In this document: positions 13,310 through 23,578 of the stretch, piece by piece | Numbering within the stretch: position 1 is the stretch's first letter | Layout: every line of letters starts with the position of its first letter | Source of the DNA: Pyrrhoderma lamaoense | Lineage: Eukaryota > Basidiomycota > Agaricomycetes > Hymenochaetales > Hymenochaetaceae | DNA length: 64,000 nt | Assembly (NCBI GenBank): GCA_002794735.1 | Contig: NBAZ01000004.1 | Coordinates: 930,001-994,000 of the forward strand | Direction of reading: 5' to 3' | Notes under the pieces: model-generated | The model's input: only the letters and a program-made list of their open reading frames with translations | Told to the model about the DNA's origin: nothing | Databases searched by the model: none | Position numbers and translations under genes: made by a program

Positions 13310-13580
13310 TCTTCTTAGACTTCTAGTCATCTATATTTTATGTATAATCATACATGCTATACATATGAAAACGTCGAAACAATCGTTCAAAGAAGTAAAT
13401 CTAAGACTAAGGGATAAGGGATAAGGAGGCAAATACTACAGATCAGTGAAACAAACACACATTAGGGAATAGTACGGGAGCATCAAGCTCATACAATTCA
13501 AAATAGGATGCAATATGTTATACTAGGGAACATCAGGATCAGGAGACGTAAGGGATGCAATAATCGAACGATTTCGAGAA

Positions 13581-16500
13581 TCATCTCCACGTTGGTTTTG
13601 TCCCTTTGAAACTCAGTTCTGCACTCCCATTAGGATCGTTTAGTGCACCGAGTGCAGACCTTGAACACAGCGAAGAGCGAGAGGAGGAAGAAGCAACCCG
13701 TCCTCCTAGCAAAGAAGGGCGTTTCGGTCGCTTTGCCGGTGTGTGTACTATTGGCACGCGTCGAGGACCCGATTTTGTTGGTGCTGAGATTGATGAGTTC
13801 TCACTTTCTCGGCTTGTAGAAGCTAGGGTTGTCGAAGGATGAAGAAGACTTGACCTGCGTCGAGACTTTTCACTGCGTAAAGGGCCGATGTTTGATTTCC
13901 TTCTCCCTTTTATAGCGGACCCAGGTATTCTCAAGGAGCTAGTCACTCTTCTAGTCGGACTCCGCTCCCTCGGTCTCTTCAATTGTTGTCCAGCTTGTGA
14001 GCTGGGACCAGAGCCTGAGGTATCGGAAGCGGAGGGTAGATTAACCAACCGATTCATAAAAGGGCTACTTCGTTCTCCTTTTGTCACATCATCTTCTGAA
14101 GATGGACTAGACCCAGACTTTAGTGATAGCGGTTCCAGTCTACTGGGGCGACGTGGTCTTTCTCGGACGGAGTATTCCTCGTTCGAGGTGGAGGCTGTAT
14201 TATAGCTAGTACATCCGTCAGGCTTCTCATCTTCCCAGTCACTTTCTGAGAGACGTGGGGATGCTTCCGAGAATCGACGGCCATAGGCGAGTCTGTTCTA
14301 CCACTTTCGGCCAGACTGCCTTGTCCGACTTCGTCCTTCCACTGTACACCTTTCTTTTTGTCCACTAGTTTATCTGGCCCGTCCCGACGACTGTGTGACG
14401 CGTTATGGGCAAGGCTTGAGCGCAGTGACTTCCTGGGAGAACGTAATCGACGCTTCCCAGGCATCTTAGAGGCTCCCAGACTAGCAGCAGAAATCCTATG
14501 TTTAGAAGCTGATAACGAGTGAGGTGTCTCAGTAGACGGAATACCGCTCGAGTTAGGCATTAAATCAAAATTATGCACATTAACTGACGCCAGTGAAGAC
14601 CCCTCTCCTAAGGTGTGATTAACTGGCTTCCCTAGATAAGTAGTTAAGGTGGCATTGACTGAATCAGCTAGATGGTGGAATGACGAGGACACCGTTAGCA
14701 AATCGTCGGACTGCGTTTCTGGACCCTCCTGTATCGCACGCCGAATTGTTTTGCTCCCATCCTCTAGCATCACAGTACATCGAGTGAGGGCACCAATAAG
14801 CCCTGCAAGGAGCTCTGACTGAGAAAGTAAGGAATCCTGTAAGGCGTCCCGCTGAGATTCAACTTTCAGACACTCCATCTCCGCTTTCCGAAGCCGAGCA
14901 TCAAGGCGTATACTTTCCACGTTAGTGTCATCTAGTCTATCAGAACGTCTCTCAGTCACAGCGCGAAGCATTGCATCAAACATGCTGTCTGCATTCCGAG
15001 AACGCATCAATTGTCCCTGAAGAGCAGAAGAGGGGTGAAGTTCAGAATCTTCAGAAGCAATCAACGATTCCAACATAGTTCGTTCAGCTAAAAGATCAGG
15101 CGTGCTATGACCTGAAAGTAGTTGGTCCTTTAGCTGGTTCAATCGGTTATTGTAGGCTTGGCTCTTCAATCGAGCAGCAGTGATTCTTCCTTCACAAGAA
15201 GCACCAGATAAGATAGATGATCTCGTTTGATTCGCTTTACGTTGCATATCCTCTCTCGCTCTATCCATCTCTGCTTTCGCTTGTTCTTTCTTCCTACGAG
15301 CGAATTCCGCCTCATTCCCAAGTTTACCAGCAAGTTTCGCCTTGAGTTCGGCCACCTCAATGTTGAGCCTATTTATGGCTTCGACGTATTGTCCTACATG
15401 GCGATCGACATTGACTACGTTACGAGTGACTACTTTTGTCCTGATCTTTGAGGCACGATCTGCATAGAGTAGAGTATTGTGTGTATCGTCGAAGTGATTG
15501 GAGGTAGGTGCAACACAAACAATCATAACTGTCTTACAGTTGCCTCCTAGTGAGAATTTGAGTAGCCTAGTAAGCTTGCTATTTCGATAAGGGACATGTC
15601 GAGTAGCGCCTGCCGATTCACAGAGTGCATTGATACAATTACCCAAGGCAAGTAGTGACTTGTTTATATTAGCACCTTCGACCATGCGCTGACCCATGTT
15701 TGTCGTAGCTGCAGCTCTTTCACTACCAGCAAGGTCAATAATAGACAGGGTTGCCATTGTTCGTTGTTCTGTAGTTGATGCAGTCCTTGGTGATTGTGAC
15801 ACATGAACCTGCAAAACAGCGTGAGACCGAGACGAAGTCTCGTTAGCATGTGTTGGAGACTGAGTACGTCGAGTATTGCCTAAAAGGACTATATCCCTAA
15901 TTTGGTCTGCTGAAGTTGGGTGGAGTTCAACGAGACCAACAACTTTGACGCTTTTATCTTCTCTGATTTGAAGCCCACCACGGGGAGCGGGTGTATTTGG
16001 CTCTGCGAGCAAGTCCCGGATCTCTTCATTATAAATTTCAAGAAAAGTAACAAATATCTCAATATCATAGTCACTTTTCTTTTCTTCAATCATCTGGAAT
16101 AGGTCAGACATAGTAAGGTATATAATCCCGGGATCTGCTTCTGTCCCGCTTATTGTATGTGTTTTTCCACAACCAGTAGCCTGTTTGATGATATGTGAGT
16201 GAGATAATAGTAGTGAAGCGTTGAAACTTGAATGTCAGCGAAAAATGAACGTACCCCGTATGCAAAGATTGTTGCATTGTAACCATCCAGCAGCCCATCC
16301 AGCAGAGGTCTAGTGGTTGCTTCATATATGTCTGTTTGCCTAGCATCTCCATCGAAGACCTGATCAAACATAAACCTTTTATCCTTATATCTCCTTGTAC
16401 CTGGAGGTACAAATCCTCGCTCAGCAAAGGATCGTACAGAATCTCTCTCTTCTGGATCAAACAAGAGAATACGGTCATCAATAATCTTTACAACTTCACG

Positions 16501-16708
16501 CAAGCAGGATGAAGGTATAGCAGCTCGCGCTGGAGTTGATAGGGCACCGTCGGTTCTGATTCCTACTTCGCTATAAGGATCCGGTAGACGAGCTGACTCC
16601 CAAGCATTCGGTGGTCGGACACGGACTAAAGCTTGAGTGAGCTATAGAGGAAATAGAAATATTCTATTGCATACCAGCAACTGTGATTGTGCCTGATTTC
16701 GACATCAT
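13581..16708 (-). CDS. Kinesin-8 motor (Kip3/Klp5-6 type)
   Basis: Plus-end-directed motor that limits microtubule length. The start MMSKSGTITVA is spliced to ALVRVRPPNAWESARL. The neck/insert region VKIIDDRILLFDPEERDSVR and FMFDQVFDGDARQTDIYEAT are typical of kinesin-8. The P-loop ATGCGKTHT is interrupted by an intron just after FAYG. Switch I NETSSRSH, switch II IDLAGSERAA and NINKSLLALGNCINAL are all intact. A coiled coil (about 15,050-15,400) follows. The tail is basic and Ser/Pro-rich. The main frame stops near 14120, but the next frame carries 168 more basic residues down to 13581. The two frames join at a run of four C (14145-14148 complement) if one base is missing there, or via a very short intron. 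Divergent to the dihydroorotase gene. Confidence 0.88.
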
Positions 16709-16810
16709 ATCTAAACCATAAGCAGAGCAGGATAGACTGAGTGCGCGTGGCAGAGGTGGTTGACCGTAATGGCGTCGGAAATGAACTTGAACGCGTCGTT
16801 ATAACGGTGG

Positions 16811-16816
16811 CACGTG
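16811..16816. promoter_or_regulatory. CACGTG E-box between kinesin-8 and dihydroorotase
   Basis: GGCACGTGAGC, in the 273-bp divergent promoter, about 100 bp upstream of the kinesin start and 166 bp upstream of the dihydroorotase start. Same core as at 8460. Confidence 0.35.
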
Positions 16817-16981
16817 AGCGCATACAAGTGTGATCATTATGATTATCTTCATTATTATAAGTTCATATGTTAATAGATATATATTATAGTTATATTGCAG
16901 TAAGTATGACAACTATTTCTGTATCCATCACCGTTCATTCAGTAATCCTGACTGGTTCTACTTATTCTTAAGCAGTTCCGA

Positions 16982-18255
16982 ATGTCTACCGAAACAATTA
17001 GAATAAAGACCCCTTCCGATTTTCACGTCCATCTTCGTCAAGATGAAATGTGCAGCCTCGTCACTCCTCTCGTCCGAGCTGGTGGCTTCAAGCTTGCCTA
17101 TGTCATGGTACCGTCACCAGATTAAAAACTGGGATCCTCTTCTTAAATCTTCTTTCTTTAGCCAAATTTGAATCCTCCGGTGACAACAACCGATATGGCA
17201 TTGAAGTATAAAGCAGAACTTGAGAGTATAGATCCTGAAACGGAATTTCTCATGACTCTTTACTTGTCTACGGATTTGACCCCAGATGAAATAAGAAAGG
17301 CCGCAAGTGCAGGCATAATCGGTTTGTTACAACTTCTTCCATAATTCGGGATATATCCACTTACTTAAGCCCAATAAAAGGGGTGAAATCATATCCCCGT
17401 GGTGTAACGACTAACTCAGATGGAGGAATAGAGTCCTATGAAGCATACTATCCTGTCTTTCAGGCCATGCAGCAAGTAGGAATGGTATTGAATCTGCATG
17501 GTGAGATTCCTTCAGATGCAAAATCGGTGAGTAATCCGTCTCTCTCCAATCTCACACTAACCGCCTGTTTGATGCATTACAGAATACATGTGTAATTAAT
17601 GCAGAAGCTAAATTTCTCCCACATCTACACAAACTACACCAGCAATTTCCTCGGCTCAAAATTGTTCTCGAACATGCTACAAGTCGTGCTGCAGTCGAAG
17701 CCGTCAAATCACTTGGGCCAACAGTGGGCTGTACAATAACGACCCACCATCTGGCTTTAACTGTGGATGACTGGGCGGGTCAATCTTTCAACTTCTGCAA
17801 ACCTGTTGCCAAGTTCCCGGATGATCGAGAGGCCCTTCGAGAAGTGATTAGAGAGGGTAAGATTGCTTTGTGATATGACCATTAGCAGAATCTCACTACG
17901 CCCGTAATCACTTTCTTCAGGTCACCCTCGATTTTTCCTAGGTTCAGATTCTGCGCCTCACCCGGTATTGTCGAAAAGTACATCAACTCCTTTGTGCGGA
18001 TGTGCAGCTGGTGTCTTCACCTCACCAGAACTTCTGCCCCTGACTGCACATCTACTTGAATCATTTAGCGCTCTTGACAAGTTGGAACAATTTGCCAGCT
18101 TAAATGGGCGGGAATTTTACGGCTTGCCAATCCCGTCCAGTGAAATTGTATTGAAAAGGAGCGATAGAAAGATTTTAATGCAGTATTCACTCGGCGAACA
18201 GACTGTTGTACCATTCATGGCGGGTAAAAAAATCAATTGGGAAATCATGAATTAG
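16982..18255 (+). CDS. URA4: Dihydroorotase (class II, PyrC/Ura4 type)
   Basis: Catalyses cyclisation of carbamoyl aspartate to dihydroorotate in pyrimidine synthesis. The start MSTETIRIKTPSDFHVHLR includes the metal-binding HxH. The Lys carbamylated in this family is in IIGVKSYPRG; metal-binding histidines are in NLHGEIPSD, VLEHATSR and TTHHLALT; the catalytic Asp is in FLGSDSAPHP. Length about 360 residues, as in E. coli PyrC and yeast Ura4. Four short introns are visible, for example after LAYVM and after IIG. Fungi keep this enzyme separate from the CAD-like Ura2. Confidence 0.95.
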
Positions 18256-18687
18256 GATGGTATGGCAATTCATAAGAAACAATGTATAAATCCATTGTAA
18301 CTTCCCTAAGTGTAAGAGATGGAGCTGAACATGGTTTCTGTTGGAAATCGAAGGTATCTAAACGTGTGATGGCCTAACATGCCGATAAATGATATAATAG
18401 GTGTTCATATAGACAGCATTCTCATAACAGTAATGTATATTAAGCGCCTGTGCCGTCAAAGATACCCTAGCGCCTTTTCTAGACTAGGTACAAGAAGGTC
18501 AGCGGTATTTATACTTGGGTACGTCGATAACCTTCCACGAGTAACCAGCGAGGACATGGGTTTTAGGCCCTTCCCTAAGTAGCCCATGTTAAAGCTGATG
18601 CATTCTTCTTGGTAACGTGTGTTACTTCTTCACAAACTGTGTAGACTTTCCCATAGGTAACATTAGACTTAAGCCATAAAAATTTTA
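18256..18687. other. Intergenic between dihydroorotase and the CcmS-related gene
   Basis: No gene supported. A 67-codon ORF at 18379-18582 has no recognisable features and probably occurs by chance. The right part presumably holds the promoter of the next gene. Confidence 0.5.
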
Positions 18688-20785
18688 ATGGAACGGCATG
18701 AGGGAGGTGATCATGACGGTTATCATGGTAGGTTTATACGTAACACATTAAATTAGACGGCTTTGTCAGGACTGTGATCCTTCCGACAGGTACATGGACG
18801 CACACAAACCCAGAGGAGTTGCAGTGGAATCAAGAAGACACCTTAGGCGACGACCGTGACTGGCACAATGATAATATTGATAATGCTGGTCATTGGCATA
18901 CTAATATTCAACCTGAGGACTCGGTATCAAACGCGGGATGGTCCCCAAGCGCGCTGACACCGCCTCCGTTGGATACCAGCGCTTCTTCTACCATGCATGC
19001 AGCTCAATGGCTCCCTAATGCACAGTATACACAATCTTCTTCGACGCAACCTGCAGATGCAATGGGAAAAAATTGGCATATCGAGGACATGCGCGCTGCA
19101 CAAGGAATGCATGCTATGCTGGGCGCAATTGCTCAACAACGTCAAGCTCAGCTAAAGGACATTGAATCGAACTTGCAACAATTACCCCAGCGCATCCAAG
19201 AGCAGATTCAGAGCATTCCTTCCAGTTTGCATAGACATCGTCGTCATTCTAGTATTGCGAGCGAAAACAAAGCGCCAGTCGCTTCTACCTGGGCTCAATC
19301 TCATGATCATGCAGCATGGATAACAGGAGGCAATGTTAATGGATCGGGGAGTCAGCAGCATTTGGACGCTAAGGCTTCATCAGGTGGTCCTGGTTGGGGC
19401 TCTGCATGGGATTCTACTCGGGGTAATGATACTAAAGAACAAACCAGCGGAGATGTCTGGAGCCCGGGAGAAAGGAGTGCGTGGGACACAGACTGGGATG
19501 CGACAACCAATGCTGAGAATGTTAGGCAAGAGAAGGGCACCAAGAAGCGGACCAAAAAGTCAGAGAAGCATGGAACAGATGACAACTCCGGCTGGGCCAA
19601 TACAGGGGCAGACTTTTCTTCGGGATCAGGATGGGGTAATCGGAACAGTACATGGGAGACAACTGTAGACCAAGCGCTTCAGCATGATACTTCTCAAAGC
19701 TGGGGAGAGATGACTCAGGAATCGAAAGAGGTAGCGAAAAAGGTAAGTACGTTATGTACCCTGGACTGTGATCATACTAACTAAACACATCAACAATAAA
19801 ACAGCCAAAGTTCTTTACTCGACTCTTTTCACGCTTTTTCAAGAAGGGCAACAAGAAGGAAAAGGAGAAGAAGCACCGTGTCCAGTTCAAGGAGGACAAA
19901 AAAACTAAATCAAAAACTCTCAAGAAACAGAAATCCGCTGAACAGCAGGATAATTCATGGGCTGCAGGCAATGGCTGGTCAAATGATACAAACTGGGGGA
20001 GTCGAATGAGCCTATAGAGCAACAGAACACAAATGGGTGGGAAGCAGGAAACGACGAGAAGACCAAAGATATTGGAATTAATGGGGGATGGGGGACAACT
20101 GAGGCACCAGCATGGAGAGATGTCCAACCCAATCATTCAAGGACATTTTCACTTGCTTCTGAAGCCCAAAATTCTCTCTCAAAGCGGACTCGTAGTGATG
20201 TTAGTCTTGATTACCGCTTCGTGGACTCACGCGGCCATGCTCTTAGTCTAGCTAGTCATGCTCTTTACAACCCAGAACGCCTGGCGCGCAATAGAATAAT
20301 TTGGTATTTTGATCCAAATAAAGATAGAAGAGTTGCAGCCCTCTTAGGCTGGATTCAAAAGGTACAATATGCTTTGGCTGCTTTCGGGGTTTGTAACGTT
20401 CCGATCCTCTTTGTAATCTATCACTGAATCCCTATGATATATGCAGCTCCAGAAGTTTCTCGAGACAGGGGAGCGGGGAGCGCTGTTCGCGAATGCTGAT
20501 TATAGAGTGCAGACAGCAACGCGCCCGGAACCTGCCTTTGACTGGTTAACCTATGGAGAAGTTCAACAGACTATGGATAAGACCTTGCAAGAGTCTCTCA
20601 AGTTTTATGAACCGACAACTCAAATTATAGTTTTCGTTTTTCTTCTCTCCAAGTCCAAAAACAGCATGGCGATTTGGAGAAGGAAGCTACCACTCTCTAG
20701 CAAAATTCGTCAGAAGTATGCACAGGAGATGAACCAAATTATGATGAGATTAAAAAAGGATTACCAAGTTTTTGTTGATGAGTGA
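18688..20785 (+). CDS. CcmS-related-domain protein with GW/WG-rich N-terminal half
   Basis: Function unknown. The likely start MERHEGG is in a small first exon (18688 onward), spliced to DGFVRTVILPTGTWTHTN; this join is tentative. About 400 disordered residues follow with over 25 Trp, many as GW, WG or GWG (GWGSAWDS, SGSGWGNRNSTW, NGWEAG, GGWGTTEAPAW). A basic patch FFTRLFSRFFKKGNKKEKEK follows one intron. The C-terminal 180 residues (ALYNPERLARNRIIWYFDP, LQKFLETGERGALFANADYR, FDWLTYGEVQQTMDKTLQES, SMAIWRRKLPLS) are the conserved domain I recall as CcmS-related in basidiomycete proteins. The frame breaks at G5 (19995-19999): one more G restores it. Either a base-call error or a real frameshift. 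Confidence 0.72.
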
Positions 20786-21260
20786 GTTTGAATTATTACG
20801 ACTAAATACAGATAATTAAATCAAATCAGAAATATAGAATATCGCACAACTGAGGAACCGACAAACAAGAGGTGGCTTGCGTGGGGACGATGATGTGGAG
20901 CCTTGAGTTCCTTTTCAGAGGTTCTTTTTGCACTGATTTCATCTATTCTATATTTCTCGTGCTATAACAATATGCTTTCTAGAGATACCAATGCATTAGT
21001 ATTTGTAACGTGTTGTTTTTCTGTTGTATTAACCTCCACCCTTATACGTTCAACGCTGTATCAGAGCAAGCATGTCATGTATATCAGATAATATGTATCA
21101 ACTCCTTATAGTAATACACATGCTTATAAACTATATTATGTAATAACACTTGTAATCTACTTTAAATTGTAATTATACAAATTAATATCTGTCTGTACAA
21201 CCGTCTTTCGCTGTCTCTATCTCCGGATGGTGATTGAGTTTATAGATGAAAGTCTAAAAA
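20786..21260. other. Intergenic, AT-rich
   Basis: 3' side of the CcmS-related gene and promoter of the next gene on the same strand. About 21080-21200 is strongly AT-rich with TATA-like words. No gene seen. Confidence 0.5.
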
Positions 21261-22001
21261 ATGGAATCTAGTCCTTCTCAAGACGTCTCTGAGACGACAA
21301 ACACTCCGGGAGATGCCTATTCCCCAAAGGAATGGTCGTCCACGGAACGCACTGTTGGTGCGTTGGCTATGATATCCGCTACTGCCTTCATTGGGGCTAT
21401 CTCGATCGGTCTCTCGCTGCGAAAGAACCTGATACAAGGGTACAAAATGCAGTACTCGCTGCTGCAAGCTTCACTTGAGATGCAGCGCAATTTCACTTTT
21501 AAAACTACAAGTGAATTGGATCGCCTTACAACGGCCTTAAATTCGTTAAAGAGACAAATGGCAGTCTACGAAGGTGACTTTAAAGAAGTAAGAAGATGTT
21601 TGAACCATGATTCTGATATCATATCTCTCAAGTACGTTTTCTTTCTTAATGATGAGCTTAGTGATAACCCAGAAGATAGGAATAAGCTGCAAGAATCTGA
21701 GAGGAGGCGTAAGAAGGAAACGGATAGCCTACAATCAAGAATCAAGAACTTAGATACAATTCTCGTTCGATTTATTGAGTAAGATTGTACTCCTTCGCTC
21801 AGCTCTATAGCACTTGCGTAACTTACCATTTCGTTTTCATAATGTAGAGAATCCGATAGGAAAGCCCGTGAATGGGAGCTGCAAGCCAAGTCAAATTCCA
21901 CAGAGCTCAGTGGATTCGACAACTACCTTAAAGTACTAAAAAACACACTTCAGCAGAAAGAAGACACATCCTCAGAAGATCATAGTAGTAATGGGACTTA
22001 G
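21261..22001 (+). CDS. Unrecognised one-TM coiled-coil protein (223 aa)
   Basis: I do not recognise this family. The start MESSPSQDVSETTN gives a short acidic disordered leader with SPKEW. A single hydrophobic segment (ALAMISATAFIGAISIGLSL, about residues 37-56) follows. Basic residues RKNLIQGYK follow it, then a long helical stretch rich in Leu, Glu, Lys and Arg (LDRLTTALNSLKRQM; LQESERRRKKETDSLQSRIK) that reads as a coiled coil. One GT-AG intron (21779-21847) joins ...RFIE to ESDRKAREWELQAKS; the protein ends SSEDHSSNGT. The topology suggests an organelle-membrane scaffold, perhaps mitochondrial, but that is inference only. Confidence 0.6.
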
Positions 22002-22481
22002 TCACATCTACTACATCCTGGGAATTCAAATCTCTACATGGTAGATAGACACTGTTGACTCCGAGTAGGTCAGTACTGACTGCATCACATCCACGAGTCC
22101 CTTGCCATTGGTTCATTCCCTTACTGAATAAAGCCAATGAAGGGTATAGATTATTTTCTTCGCCCATCTTTTCATGAGTCGCTTTTCAGATGCGAACCAT
22201 ATATCTCAGATAAAAATATACCCTCATCTATAACCTACCTTTGTTCTGTTATTATCTACTGGTAAACGTTGAAACAATATAAAAACCTTTACAAAGTACT
22301 GTATAAGTCGCACTATATATCATGGTAAATCATGATACAAATCTATGTAAACCACTAGATGCTATAAGTCAATATCACTACTATCATGTTCTGATGAGTG
22401 CCATGGTGATACACGTGGTTCCACTAAGTCTTCGTCACCTCTGAAAGGGATACATTTCTCACGGTACAAAATATTCCCTAT
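22002..22481. other. Intergenic left of the TIR element
   Basis: AT-rich spacer, no gene seen. The insertion dinucleotide TA of the adjoining element is at 22482-22483. Confidence 0.5.
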
Positions 22482-22483
22482 TA

Positions 22484-22507
22484 CCGTACATGTGCCCCTC
22501 TTTCAAA
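22484..22507 (+). repeat. Left terminal inverted repeat
   Basis: 24 bp, exact reverse complement of 23107-23130. It ends in CTCTTTCAAA, a core shared with the inner repeats. Confidence 0.9.
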
Positions 22508-22646
22508 ATCCGCCTTTACACAACACATCACATATATTCACCGCGCAGAAAAATTTAGGAATATAGTTTAGCTTACTAGTAATTAGTTTGTTTAATTTTA
22601 AACTAATTTTAATATTAAAAGTATGTTAGAAAAATACATAAAGACC

Positions 22647-22665
22647 AAGTGTACCCCTCTTTCAA
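22647..22665 (+). repeat. Left inner (subterminal) inverted repeat
   Basis: AAGTGTACCCCTCTTTCAA, exact reverse complement of 23090-23108. It shares the CCCCTCTTTCAA core with the terminal repeat. Confidence 0.85.
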
Positions 22666-23089
22666 CATTTCGTCACACAGTGTCACAATACTGTATATTA
22701 TTTTTATAGTCGCGAAATTCGCTTAACTAGTACATATTATATTAGAATCTAGGAAAGTTGATCAATTTTGTCACTCGCTGTCACTTTCATTTTATTTTCT
22801 TGATAAGTCAATGAGATAATTTTTTTAAAGCATGAAAATAATTATGAAGTCATTTTTGTATCTATATATCATATATATAAGGTAATATAGAAAGTTGATG
22901 AGAAAAATAATTTTATAATTGTAGTTTCTCATATATATGTTGTCCTAAATCTGTGTATATGCTAATTTCCTATTTAATTAATATTATTTTGACGATAATT
23001 TTCACATAATCTTAATAAGTCAGTAAAAATATTTTTTTGTGCCAAATTTTGAATAGAGTTTATTTGTATAACGTTGAGAAATATCGAGT

Positions 23090-23108
23090 TTGAAAGAGGG
23101 GTACACTT
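23090..23108 (-). repeat. Right inner inverted repeat
   Basis: Exact partner of 22647-22665. It directly abuts the right terminal repeat, so on this side the TTTGAAAGAGGGG core occurs twice in tandem with an 18-bp period, whereas on the left the two copies are about 160 bp apart. Confidence 0.85.
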
Positions 23109-23130
23109 TGAAAGAGGGGCACATGTACGG
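23107..23130 (-). repeat. Right terminal inverted repeat
   Basis: Exact partner of 22484-22507, followed by TA at 23131-23132. Confidence 0.9.
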
Positions 23131-23132
23131 TA

Positions 23133-23578
23133 CCTATTTTTTTTGCTTACAATTCTTCTTTCAATTCTTTTCAGATATATCACTAGTATTAATGAACTAA
23201 AATCTGCTACAAAAAATTAAATTATGTATCTTTATAAGAGAAAGAAGAGATAGTCATTTTTCCATGACCTAACTTAGTGTTACATGTAGTTCCTTTCAAA
23301 TTAAGTATGTGGATCAGTATCCAAATTTGGGGGTGACGAAGACTTAGTGCTGTATATAAAGTATACTTAACAGTTTTTATATCTAAATACGGGACAAATC
23401 GACGTGCATAGTTCATGTAATGTTTAAAGGATACGAAGAAAATATCTACACGTAATGTGCATATTATGTCGCGAGTCGATGTAGATGTGGTGAACGTTCA
23501 ATCAATATACATAAAGCGCCGCACTTTTATGGTAGAAGACGCGACTTAGGCTCACAAAACAATTAACATTTAGCAACC
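23133..23578. other. Intergenic: promoter region of Far11
   Basis: AT-rich, no gene supported. The Far11 start has a good context (CAACCATGG). Confidence 0.5.

Larger units (their letters stand above)
22484..23130. mobile_element. Non-autonomous TIR element (MITE, 647 bp) with TA target duplication
   Basis: The two ends are a perfect 24-bp inverted repeat, beginning CCGTACATGTGCCCCTCT. TA flanks both sides (22482-22483 and 23131-23132), the target duplication made by Tc1/mariner-type (and pogo-type) transposases. The interior is very AT-rich, has no ORF of note and cannot encode a transposase, so it is non-autonomous. A second inverted pair lies inside (22647-22665 and 23090-23108). It sits in the gene-poor stretch upstream of Far11. 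I cannot assign a family name. Confidence 0.82.

Noticed and set aside
18379..18582. 67-codon ORF downstream of dihydroorotase
   Set aside because: No recognisable motif, domain or splice partner.
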